Origin: Prostheceraeus crozeri
Taxonomy: Eukaryota > Platyhelminthes > Polycladida > Euryleptidae
Direction of reading: 5' to 3'
Assembly (NCBI GenBank): GCA_907163375.1
Contig: CAJQUW010011065.1
Location: 558,001-622,000, forward strand
Length of the DNA: 64,000 nucleotides
Positions 17,174 to 26,498 of this stretch are shown here, in pieces; position 1 is the stretch's first letter; the number at the start of each line of letters is the position of its first letter. A program made the position numbers and the translations under genes. The notes beneath the pieces are model-generated. The model searched no databases, was not told where the DNA came from, and saw only the letters and a list, made by a program, of their open reading frames with translations.

Positions 17174-17948
17174 CTAGTAATTCTCCTTCTTTGATTTGCG
17201 TTTTGATGCAGCATTCTTCTCCGACTTGCGCTTCGTACCACTGCTGTTAAGGATTTGATCAATTATGTCGTCCACGTTGGGTGGTTTTGGAATATATAGG
17301 ATGGATTCCATATGCATGGAGAGAGAGGCTATTTTGTTATCCTTGTGACGACCATAATATAGCCCATTCACTTTGAAAAGGATATCCCAAGTACCTTCTC
17401 CGAGCTCGTCGCATGTGATGGGTGTTGAATGATCTCCCTCCTTCTTATAGTAAGTGCACCAGTGTGATACCGGTAGGCAAATTTGATTACCATCCCAAAT
17501 CTTTCTATAGGGAGTATCCTTGTCATCCCTCGCCTTTCACTCTTGAGCAAGAGGAGTAGGAATGTCCATATTTAATGTCACGTACTCCTCAATAATATCA
17601 AGTTGGTGGCGAATGTACGGACTCACGGGGATCAGTATGTAGTCCCCATACTGATTGTGCATTATCTTGACATCCGTGGAAGGGAGCATTCCCGTTTGGA
17701 GTACTACGCCATGATCGTCATAACGCAAGACTTGTTTAAATTTACGCTGTAGCGCTGTAGGATTATGTACCTTGGTTGTTTCTTCCACTGCCCTCAGTTG
17801 TAGATGATCTGATCGAAGCGAACCTTGTAACGTTTGACCGCCATTTTGTCCTACTAGTGCAGCAGATGGAGTAGATGCCTGAAAATGAAAAAGATTGTAT
17901 TAAGTTTACGTTCAAGGGAGGAGAGGGAGGAAAGTAGCGACTTACCAT
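17174..17948 (-). pseudogene. right-end early gene, unknown product, broken
   Basis: The ATG (17946-17948, minus) is followed directly by a GTAAG donor; a 67-bp intron (17879-17945) with acceptor TTTTTCATTTTCAG is predicted, leading into an open exon containing YDDHGVVLQTG and PVSPYIRHQLDIIEEYV. Further leftward are Trp/Tyr-rich segments and a Lys-rich C-terminus (KRKSEKNAASKRKSKK). The layout (beta-rich body, basic tail, own TATA promoter) would suit an early DNA-binding protein, but no family is recognised. The gene is broken, with about two breaks. Confidence 0.5.
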
Positions 17949-18050
17949 TTTAGTTGGATAATAGAACAGGGAACTAGAGAGAGAGAAAATGTGCGTCCGT
18001 CACTCGTGCGATTCAACGATGGAATGATTCTCACTGTGGAAGGCTCGCTA

Positions 18051-18096
18051 TTTATATAGAAATGCTTGATTCTCATTGGATGATGATCCTCATTGG
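18051..18096 (-). promoter_or_regulatory. right inward promoter: two CCAAT boxes plus TATA
   Basis: On the minus strand: CCAAT (18092-18096), CCAAT (18075-18079), then TATATAAA (18051-18058), about 105 bases before the ATG at 17948. It mirrors the left promoter. Confidence 0.6.
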
Positions 18097-18529
18097 ACAA
18101 TAACATCAAGCTGATTCCAAATCTGGTCTCCGTTTACCAATCCGAGCCTTCATTCGCCCGCTGGAGCTGTTTCTTGGGAAATTCTAACTCTGTCGTTTTT
18201 CGTCAATCTCCCAAAATCTTAAATGGCGTCTCACACCTAAACGAAGACAGATATGAACAAGCCGTTTCTTTCACTGAATTTTTCTCACTCTTAGCTTTCA
18301 AACGAGCTATTGCACGACAAAATCCGTCTACTAGAAGCCAAGATCGAAGCTGGCTCTCCCGAGGGGGGGGGCAGGTCAGTGAAATTTGATGAAAAATGTT
18401 TTGGTGAAGGTCCCAGGTCGAAATGACACACTTTGGAAAATTTTCAAAATTTTACCCATACAAAGCCACTCTGACACTTAGGATTTTTTCAGGTGAGCTA
18501 CGACAGTCCACCCTCCCAACCTGGCCGGC
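18097..18529. other. right subterminal non-coding part of the Polinton
   Basis: No gene seen. Contains a G9 run at about 18,362-18,371 and unremarkable AT-rich sequence. Short open frames here show no protein-like features. Confidence 0.5.
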
Positions 18530-18795
18530 ACATCACGCCAACCTGGACAGCACATCACCGCGCGCTACGACGGCCGGCCAGAGGGGGGGGGACGTCAGCG
18601 AACCTGGCGGACGCACTTGGCCGGCACACCACGACACTCTGTCGTTCCAGAGGGGAGGACGTCAGACTCAAAGCACCACGGCGGCCGACCACGACACTCT
18701 GCCGTTCCAGAGGGGGGGACGTCAGACTCAAAGCACCACGGCGGCCGACCACGACACTCTGCCGTTCCAGAGGGGGGGGACGTCAGCGACGGCGG
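18530..18795. repeat. GC-rich 60-bp minisatellite at the Polinton right end
   Basis: The unit CCACGACACTCTGCCGTTCC... restarts at 18,629, 18,689 and 18,749 (period 60), each followed by an AGAGGGGGGGACGTCAG-type G-run. Less regular related units (GGCCGGCACATCACG, GGACGTCAGCGAACC) extend left to about 18,530. The block is much richer in GC and CpG than its surroundings. Subterminal short repeats are known in Polinton terminal inverted repeats, so it is assigned to the element. Confidence 0.85.
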
Positions 18796-18836
18796 CCATC
18801 TTGCGCTATCCAGAAGTGGAGTTTTACTTACTACTC

Positions 18837-19160
18837 TGACCGACCGGTTTTCAATACACTGGCCGCTGGCCCGGCCGGTTCCAACCCTATGGGAGACTTC
18901 TGTTCGGGGAATTATTATCATTGGAATTGATCTATGTCGACGCATTTCTACGTACATTACAAGAATGCATGGAAGATTCAGTTCTGACTGGAATAAAGAC
19001 AGCAAATTTAAAGAATCTTAGATTTATAGTGGATTTTATCAGAACCAATTGCATTAGGTCGGGTTTTGAGAAAGCATGCACCTTGGTGCTCATCTGCCAA
19101 TTCTATCGCACTATGACAGTCACTTATATAGCATGACTAGTAAATACACTCTACCAGCCT
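18837..19160. other. flanking sequence, no gene seen
   Basis: Immediately right of the inferred Polinton tip. No recognisable coding sequence or repeat. Confidence 0.4.
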
Positions 19161-19201
19161 AAATCAAAGTGTCCGATTTCCATAGTCGGACACTTTGATT
19201 T
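19161..19201. repeat. perfect 16-bp inverted repeat (hairpin)
   Basis: Arms AAATCAAAGTGTCCGA (19161-19176) and its exact complement (19186-19201) flank a 9-base loop. Could be a foldback remnant or an RNA hairpin. Confidence 0.85.
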
Positions 19202-21460
19202 ATATATCTTGAGTTGTTGGACTATGTGAGTTCCCTTCATTGAATACTTGATAAGCTATGCAATTAATGCACTCGAAACAAAGCGGCAGAATTAAGAAAC
19301 CAGATTTTTTAATCAAATTTTGAAGTTGTACCTGAACCGTTTGACAAGATTTATCACCTTCATTATCATCATTTAAACAAAAGAATTCGTAGATGCCTAC
19401 ATTACTTTGTTTTGGAAGAATATCATAAATGATTTTATTCATCCATTACATTTATATTACTTAGCAAGCTCTACATTTTCTTAGCAGAATGCTGCAATGC
19501 TACGCGACCATTGTTTGCACTTACTACCAAACTTGCAACTTGAGCTTCTTCTGATGTAGCAACCATTGCTGCCTGCCTTGACTTCTTACGCTGTCACACC
19601 ATTGCTAACGTTTTACTTAATCAGAGACAATATTTGTTGAGGCGAAAATTACCTGGACTGCGCCGTGACACAATCCACGTAATAGACAAGAGTCATATGA
19701 AGAGGAAGTAAGCCTTTTCTCCAAGATATAGCGGAAATTTACCGCTTTGCGGCGTGTTTACTCAACATATATAGCTTGTGCAATCATAGTGTTAACAAGG
19801 GTTAATGTTAGCGGGGCTATTGCATCAGCGTGCAGCGTGTCATTGTTGTCTGAGATAACGATAAAGAAAATTAACTTAAATGGACTGACAGAACACCCAT
19901 CACAGCAATGGCCAAACAACAATCGCATTAGACGAGGTGAGGATTGAACACTTGTAGAAATAGGCGAAGTGTGGTGCAAAAAAGATTAGCTGTACGACTT
20001 AATCTTGAAAACACACTGCTGTCTGTCGTTCAATCACATTGTCGTGGTGAATGGGACGAACTCCGACTGTGAATTTCAAAGCTTCGAAAATCTTGTAATT
20101 TCATAATACTAACGACTGAATAATTTGATGCTCAGCTTCAAGTTGTTAAGAACAATATTGACCGTGTTTGGTTTTCCAAGCATCCGCTCAAAGATAGACG
20201 TGTGATCTTCAGATCGAAAAGACACACACTCACACAAAACACGCGCGCAGTCTTCTCAAAACATTAAAATACGGTGACGTCCGCACAACCTCACACGGCG
20301 ATATTGCGGCGTGTGTGACTGTCCATTTCCTGCATCAACCATTAATTCACGGCGGGCAATATTGTCCATTGTGGGTCCTGCGCTTGACAAGCGAGCCAGC
20401 CTTATCTTTACCAGTCAGTTGCCCTCGCCTTCATTCAACACCCCGGTGACAGCCACACGACTAAAATCTACAGCTGCTTCTCCTGTTGCGTTAGCTTGGC
20501 GCGATTTCACAGTTAGTCATTTAATTGCGTGGCCACTTTGTGTCGCAATAATCAGCCTTGCGTGACAAATTCCGTTTTCTTCACGAGGACGATTTCGAAC
20601 GCCGATCACGCTGATCACGCCGCAGTTCATTGTCAAGTCCACTCATATTTTTCCTCAACACTACCCTTTCCTCTCGCTTACTATCAGGATTCATCAAGCG
20701 TGACCATCCGACCACTGCGGGGATATCCCGCTGTTCAGCAAAGCCGATAAAGAGGTGGGTACGACTGCATCCAACACTTAAAAGAGTATCCGTTTGAGAT
20801 GAAGTTAAATCACCGATACGGTTGAGAGATTCCCGCTGGCTGGAATGAATTTGGTATCCCCTCAAACGACCTTGCACCGGTCCCTAAATTTAAATCAGTC
20901 TAGGTTTGTGTGCAATGGATACCTTTTTTGCTGAACTTAAGATAATCCCACGTCGGTGTGATATGGATCGATTTAAATTGAAAGAATATTTAAGCTTCTA
21001 ATAGTAATATGCTGTAGAACTCTCTTCTATATTTTCTTTTGATCGAAAATCTTGCAACGCGTTTTACAATCACATTTGTCAAAAATTTATGTTAGTCACA
21101 AAGGATATATTTATTAGAAAGCACTGTTAAAAAAAGAAGAATGATTGCTAAGTCCAGATGCTACATGAGGGAGACATATTTTGTAGATATTTGCTGGTCA
21201 TTGCAGAGTTATGAATTGCAAATTAATAATTGGTCTAGGAGCCATTTTTTTGTAAAAAAGAATTGAATACAAATGATGCAGTTAAAGCTTTGCTCACTGC
21301 TTTGTCATCGATATTTGATGACTGGATTACAATGATATTACTGAAATTCAAAATAAGAGACATGCTAAAAATCGCAAGACATCTGCGATGCAACATACTT
21401 TGCAGAACTTTGTAGAAACATAGATCACTAAAAATGATCAAATATAAAATTGGAAAACAT
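19202..21460. other. gene-free stretch with a GC-richer patch
   Basis: No convincing coding sequence. From about 20,210 to 20,880 the base composition is GC- and CpG-richer (for example CACGCGCGCAG, GGTGACGTCCGC), which may mark an old promoter-like island or a degraded repeat. No splice-bounded exon was recognised. Confidence 0.4.
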
Positions 21461-22304
21461 GGAAAGGCAGGAAAGAAAATTAGGAAGCTTAAAGCCTTTT
21501 TATCCGTTAATAAGTCTTTCTGTTGGAACGGCTACTTTTCTCCACAGTTATGTTAAATATGCGAACAGTGATAGATGCTTGACGTTTGGTGAAAAAGGCT
21601 GCAGTCATGCCTATATATGAATGCTTGACGTTTGATTCAGGAGTTCTTTATCGAGAAGGCTGAGTTTACTCCATTCTCAACCGATAAAGACACCAAAGAC
21701 ACAACCCTCAGATCCCTCAAATCACACCTTCAAATTTTAAAAAAATGGGAATTAGACCTACTGGCATCGAGATTTTTGAAAACCGGGTTTCCAAGAAAAA
21801 TGATTGAGAAGAATTTTATTAATCGGTAGGATAAAATGCTTCTCAAGCTTACAGATCAACACGGTCACGGACCCTCTTGACTAAGTATAAGATTTGTTTT
21901 TTCCATCTCAACCTCTTCTAAGATTGTGATTGCATCTAAACAAAGAAGCCAGACCATGTCCTTTATACTGTGCAGCCTGCCCAACATTTGAAATGAAGAG
22001 AAAGTGTTGTCAAAAGAATGTTTGCTATTTACATGATAGAATGTAGCATCTGCAGTATTTCGGAGAAACAAGTAGAACAATCAGACTAATAATTTACTTA
22101 CATACAAGATAATCGGAATCATTGGTATACATGGCTCAAAATCATCAAATTTCTGATTTCAAATGAACCATCCAAAATTATGCAATGAACAGAGTATCCC
22201 GAAAGTTATTCGAGGCCTTGTTTATAAAAGACACTCCAACAGAAAGACAGAGATACAACGGATGCAAAGGTTTTGACCTTTCTAATTTTCTTTCCTGACG
22301 TTCC
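21461..22304. mobile_element. non-autonomous element with about 68-bp inverted ends
   Basis: Left arm 21,461-21,527 (GGAAAGGCAGGAAAGAAAATTAG ... TCTTTCTGTTGGA) is an imperfect reverse complement of 22,235-22,304 (TCCAACAGAAAGA ... CTAATTTTCTTTCCTGACGTTCC). About 840 bp overall. A 65-codon open frame inside (21,632-21,829) is not recognised. Family unknown. Confidence 0.6.
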
Positions 22305-22811
22305 ATTTTTTTCATTTTTTCTATTAAATTGTTTTGCTGACTTATCAATACTTTTGCGATGCTTTATGGCGTAACATACGAACACGCTGTCCTGTATCCG
22401 ATCTTGTTATTTTAAATTTCAATAATATCACTGTAATCCAGTCATCACATCTTTGACAAAGCAGGGAGCGAAAATTTGGCTGAAATATTTGCTTTTAATT
22501 CTTTTATTTCTGGAAGAATGGGAACCTAGGCCAGCTATTAATTTTCGAAGGATACCTATACAGGCTGCTTTTATCTAAATATAGCATAGCGTCTTTTGGC
22601 ATGAAATTTACCAGGACAAAAGAATCTGGACTGTGCTAACAGCATGAAATATTAGTAACAGACAATCGTAATCCATTTCTTCATTATTTTCTCAACGTTT
22701 TCAAAATTGTTGCCCGTTTTCTATTAGCAAGGTTGTTAGTTTTCTTTTACCCATTCATTAGAATTCAGTCTTGCGTTTCTATATTTTTGTTAAAATATTC
22801 GTAGATTATTT
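22305..22811. other. no gene seen
   Basis: AT-rich sequence without recognisable features. Confidence 0.4.
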
Positions 22812-23045
22812 TTTATAAGACGAGAGAAGTCCTTGCTTCACGCTTTTCTTTATCTTTCCAACATGTGCGAGGCCTTTCAGCCGCTACAGGCGACCATCGT
22901 CAGACAAGAACGATGGTCGCCTGTAGCATTGATATGCAAGAACGATGGATGACTGACGATGGTGGCCTGTAGCGGTTGAAATGCCTCGCACGTGTTGGAA
23001 TAGTAAAGAAAAGCGTCAGAGAAGGACTTCTCTCATCTCATAAAT
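22812..23045. repeat. nested foldback (MITE-like) element
   Basis: Outer arms of about 93 bp (22,812-22,904 and 22,953-23,045) are imperfect inverted copies sharing GAGAGAAGTCC, AACA(T/C)GTGCGAGGC and CGCTACAGGC. Inside is a perfect 18-bp inverted repeat (GCTACAGGCGACCATCGT at 22,883-22,900 against 22,910-22,927). This can fold into a compound cruciform. Confidence 0.8.
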
Positions 23046-23455
23046 TAATGACTGGTTCTTTATTTTCTGAAAGATCATAGATTCTGTATAAAAGTTACAG
23101 AACATAGCGTGTCTGATTTTGGTGTTTTTCGTTAATGGTGCTAGCGACTTTTTAAAGAAGTTATTGCACCTTTCCTGTATTCATTAGTATCCTACAATTT
23201 CTATTATCAACACTTTTCGTCTTCAATACCTGTTGCGCGTCGTAGTGGCCACTGTTATATCATTGAACTTCAAATTTAGGGTGACAGCTTACGTCTTGTG
23301 ACTCCCGAAAGGCTTTGTATGATGTGAATGTATAGTGATATTTGAATCAAACGTTGATACTTTGTAGTTTCACATATGGCTAGTATATCGTTGTAGTTGA
23401 CCATTCGCCAGAAGATCATCAAACTACCCAATTGGTCGAATTAAGCAGAAGCATA
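23046..23455. other. no gene seen
   Basis: AT-rich, no recognisable feature. Confidence 0.4.
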
Positions 23456-23463
23456 TAAGCAGT

Positions 23464-24263
23464 CAGACTTGTGTCAATTACTCATGAAATGTAATTGATT
23501 ACAATTACAAATTACTCCGCCTTCCTTCATTTTCATTTCAATTACTTTGCAGTTACTTTAGATAATTGCCGGCATTACACTATTCGTTTTCCCATCATAT
23601 ATTTTTCTGGGCGGATATGCAAAGGTCAATCACTATTGCTCCCCAGAAAACACACCACGCATGTAGCTATGATATTAAATTGCCACCTTTTTTCCACCCA
23701 AGTGCTTTCACCTCACATCTCAACTGCGATTCAACTGAAGATGCTGTGATATTGAGACCTGTGGCTTCTATGAAACCTTAGTATGATTGCAATTACATCT
23801 CCGTAAAGCTTTAAATTGATTTAAAGATCTAAAGTGTGGCTTCTTGAAGAATTCATGTGCCTGTCATTATCCAAGCGGAAATTAATAGTACTAGTTTTCT
23901 GATTTACATTTTCCGATCAGCAATTTGAGGGGTAAGAATATCATAACATCGGCACCTAATTTAGATTTTGACAATGAGTTTCGTAGTAAATTTGTTCGAA
24001 GAAATTTCTGGTAGCTGCACAACCGGTGCACATGTAAGTATTTTAACACATTATCGACGAGGAAAGTAAGGTAATTTGAAATGCGTGCTATTGGATAGAA
24101 CTGACCGCAAAGTAATTGCAATTGCATCTCAATTACATGGCTAAAATGTGATTGATTGCAATTACAAATAACTCATCAAAAATATAATTGATTACAATTA
24201 GCAATTACAGTAATGTTGAGTACAATTACGTAATTTTAATTGCAATTACACGACACAAGTCTG
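23464..24263. mobile_element. hAT-like non-autonomous element, 800 bp
   Basis: It starts CAGACTTGTGTC and ends GACACAAGTCTG, with subterminal arrays of AATTGATTACAATTAC-type words at both ends. The flanking 8-mers TAAGCAGT (23,456-23,463) and CAAGTAGT (24,264-24,271) agree at six of eight places, as expected for an aged 8-bp hAT target duplication. No transposase frame is inside. Confidence 0.7.
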
Positions 24264-24271
24264 CAAGTAGT

Positions 24272-25840
24272 TAATGAGCTTTGTGGCCTACGCGAGTGTA
24301 TTTTACTTCAAACTGAAGAAATTAGACAAAACTTCGGCGGGGTTTGCATTTATATTGTTCTAAGTCAAATTCGTATGACAGGATCTCAAATGAATCGAGC
24401 AGGATTTATAAATGATTTTAAGCAATCAAATTTTAATGTTGTAACTGTTGAGATGGTTTGACACGGAACTGGGCCATTCCAGTGTTGGATTTGCAGTAAG
24501 GGAAAACTTGAGGTTGAAAACGCAAGTTTCGACGGAAGGTTTGGGTTGTAACCAAAACTGGAAAAGAGTGGTGATCAAAAGGAAGAAGTTATCAATTCAA
24601 TTCTTTTAGTGCCACTCTTACCTCCCACATAAAGTACCCGTGAATAATTTTGATTATAGCTGAGGCATGAATGGAATAAGGACGACATATTTGATGCTTG
24701 ACAGGGACTCTTCAATGCACACACATGGAGTTGCCCGTATTTAGTCAAATAATACCTCAAACCAGGCCCGTAGATGCCCTTGTGAATAGAAATGTATGAT
24801 AGGTCCACGCATGTGAAGATCCAAATAAACATTTCCTAGAGGATAATTCTGTAATATATTTCTAATAGACATAATGAATTCAAATACGCTACATAATGAA
24901 AAATCGGACTTACATCAATATTCAAAGAGGGAATGGTAAATAATGCTACCAAATCTGATTTTTTGAATTAAGATTAATTTTATTACATAAATATGAAACA
25001 AATACCATGTATGCGTTGTCGACAGTACCCTGAAAGAAGCAAGATAGCATTCTGGATTCCACTATTTTTGTGATGCTTTCGTTGCCTTCAATTATTCCAT
25101 GTAGCATGTTCTGCTTCTCGAATCCATTCTTCATCTTTCTCAACAAAGAAACTCCATTAATGGTAAAACAATTAAGTTTGTGAAGAATCGTGAGGAAAAT
25201 AGGCATATAACTGTTAATGTGACTCATATTCACAAAAGTTATATATAAATTGATATTCAATCAATTTAATGGACGCAATGTAGAGCTTATCTACCGCAAA
25301 ATATTCTTCCCCTACAGGGAAGTAAGGTATATCTCTGCCAGGCATGAGACGCGGTAGTGCAGAGGAACTTTTCCACTTTCCCTCCCGTCAAATCCAACAC
25401 TGATCCATTCATCAACTGGTCTTTTCTCTATTCTTCAACTCGGTACTACCGAGCCGGCAGTTTACTCGATAACGATGTTTTGGAAGTACGGATGCGTTCC
25501 ACCTCTCCAACTCACTAATAAAGTTCCTCAAAAAAAGAAGGCAGCCATATACATTAAATTATACAACGACTGCTTGCCCATCACTCGTAGGGTAGGAGAA
25601 CATGAGCGAGTGAGAAGTTATAACTAGGCAACTGATAGTTATTCAAGAGGGAAATATTTCGCTTTCTAATCCATCTACGCTTGATTACTTTATCTAACAG
25701 CGATTGTATATTCAGTTCGCAGAGCTGCAATGAAATTTCAAAAAATGTTGAACCCTTTATATTTTCTGCAGTTGTTTTGCAACGCCGATAAAGACGACGT
25801 TCAATTAGATTTCAAAATCCCGCAATATTTTCCTTTACTC
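24272..25840. other. no gene seen
   Basis: Several short open frames (up to about 104 codons at 24,946-25,260, minus) lack any protein-like pattern. No repeat recognised. Confidence 0.4.
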
Positions 25841-26210
25841 TTTGTCGCACATCTTCCATCTGAACTTCACCGCCCATGTCATCTCGCTTGCCGTCGCGCG
25901 TGCGCACGGTAGTGTTCCCGTGAAAGCGCGCGCGAGAAGTCTCATAAAATATAGTTAGAGTTTCCACAATTCTAATTCTCCAATGCCGATGCTACAGTGA
26001 CATCAGTGAGTGACTGGCTGTATGAACGCATCCAAACATTTCATTCACCCGCCTCTTGCCTCTCCTCACTCCTCCCTCCCTCACTTTCAGAACGCACAAA
26101 CAATTCAACGCGAGACAAGTTCGACCACAGTGAGAACGATATTCGGCCTGCACTTCCTTCCAACGCCCTATCTTCGCCTCGACGAATTTCGGTGACTTCT
26201 CGTCTGGACC
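25841..26210 (+). promoter_or_regulatory. candidate host promoter and 5' UTR
   Basis: A locally GC- and CpG-rich stretch with GCGCGTGCGCAC (about 25,896-25,907), close to the NRF-1 consensus, and GAAAGCGCGCGCGAG 20 bases on. It is followed by pyrimidine-rich sequence (CTCCTCACTCCTCCCTCCC) leading to an ATG in good context at 26,211. Typical of a broad animal promoter; inference only. Confidence 0.45.
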
Positions 26211-26492
26211 ATGTCGTCCCTCGAACTCTCATTGCCCAACTACGGGCTAAGTATCTTGCCACCATCTCACACTCCTGTTACTTGCCCGGCTTCAAGCCCC
26301 CTTGTGTTTCTCCCCGGTCATCCTGGTCTCAGTCTACCAAACTTCGCAACTGCTACACATACACCGTCGGCTCTTGCTCCGCATATGGCTGCTGCAGCGA
26401 CCGGCCTACCTACAACTCTTGTGGCTCCACCTCCGCCTGCCCAGACCATCACAACTCTGAGTAACGGTGTCCACCCCTCTTTGAGACAGAAG
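26211..26492 (+). CDS. candidate first coding exon of a host gene
   Basis: ATG with A at -3 (GGACCATGT) opens 94 codons that end exactly in phase 0 at a strong donor (AAG|GTAAGT, donor 26,493-26,498). The peptide is low-complexity Ser/Pro/Leu/Ala/Thr-rich (ASSPLVFLPGHPG, HMAAAATGL, VAPPPPAQTITT) and ends SNGVHPSLRQK. Such N-termini are common in transcription and RNA-binding factors, but I do not recognise this one. No downstream exon was identified in the window, so if real the gene has a very long first intron filled with the repeats listed below. An overlapping frame (25,997-26,464) is longer but lacks a donor. Confidence 0.45.
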
Positions 26493-26498
26493 GTAAGT

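Larger units (their letters stand above)
1..18836. mobile_element. Polinton/Maverick element, left tip outside the window
   Basis: The hallmark Polinton set is present: protein-primed PolB, chromodomain integrase of retroviral type, A32-type packaging ATPase, adenain-like cysteine protease and a double-jelly-roll-type capsid protein, with small basic virion proteins. Genes are packed with gaps of a few bases or 4-bp overlaps. The right end is placed near 18,836, where sequence rich in short GC-rich repeats stops and a run reading (on the minus strand) AGTAGTAAGTAAAACTCC begins the element; this tip is an inference. No matching inverted repeat was found in the first 2 kb, so the left terminus is taken to lie before position 1. 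Target-site duplications cannot be tested. The element is broken, with about four to six breaks overall, but most frames are open, so it is probably a fairly recent insertion. Confidence 0.93.

Noticed and set aside
18423-18930. Open frames of 134-145 codons with repeated HDTLPFQRGG-type peptides
   Set aside because: All three plus-strand frames and the minus strand stay open because the 60-bp unit is divisible by three and lacks stops; this is a property of the minisatellite, not a gene.
20311-20877. Frames in the GC-richer patch as possible host exons
   Set aside because: No splice-bounded frame, no conserved pattern, and similar-length frames on both strands.
18836-23045. The hairpins at 19,161 and 22,812 as the Polinton's terminal inverted repeat
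   Set aside because: They are self-contained, do not match sequence near the left of the window, and lie beyond the inferred tip.
25997-26464. 155-codon frame overlapping the candidate host exon
   Set aside because: Longer, but no splice donor at its end and a composition typical of a shifted GC-rich frame; the 26,211 frame with a GTAAGT donor is preferred.
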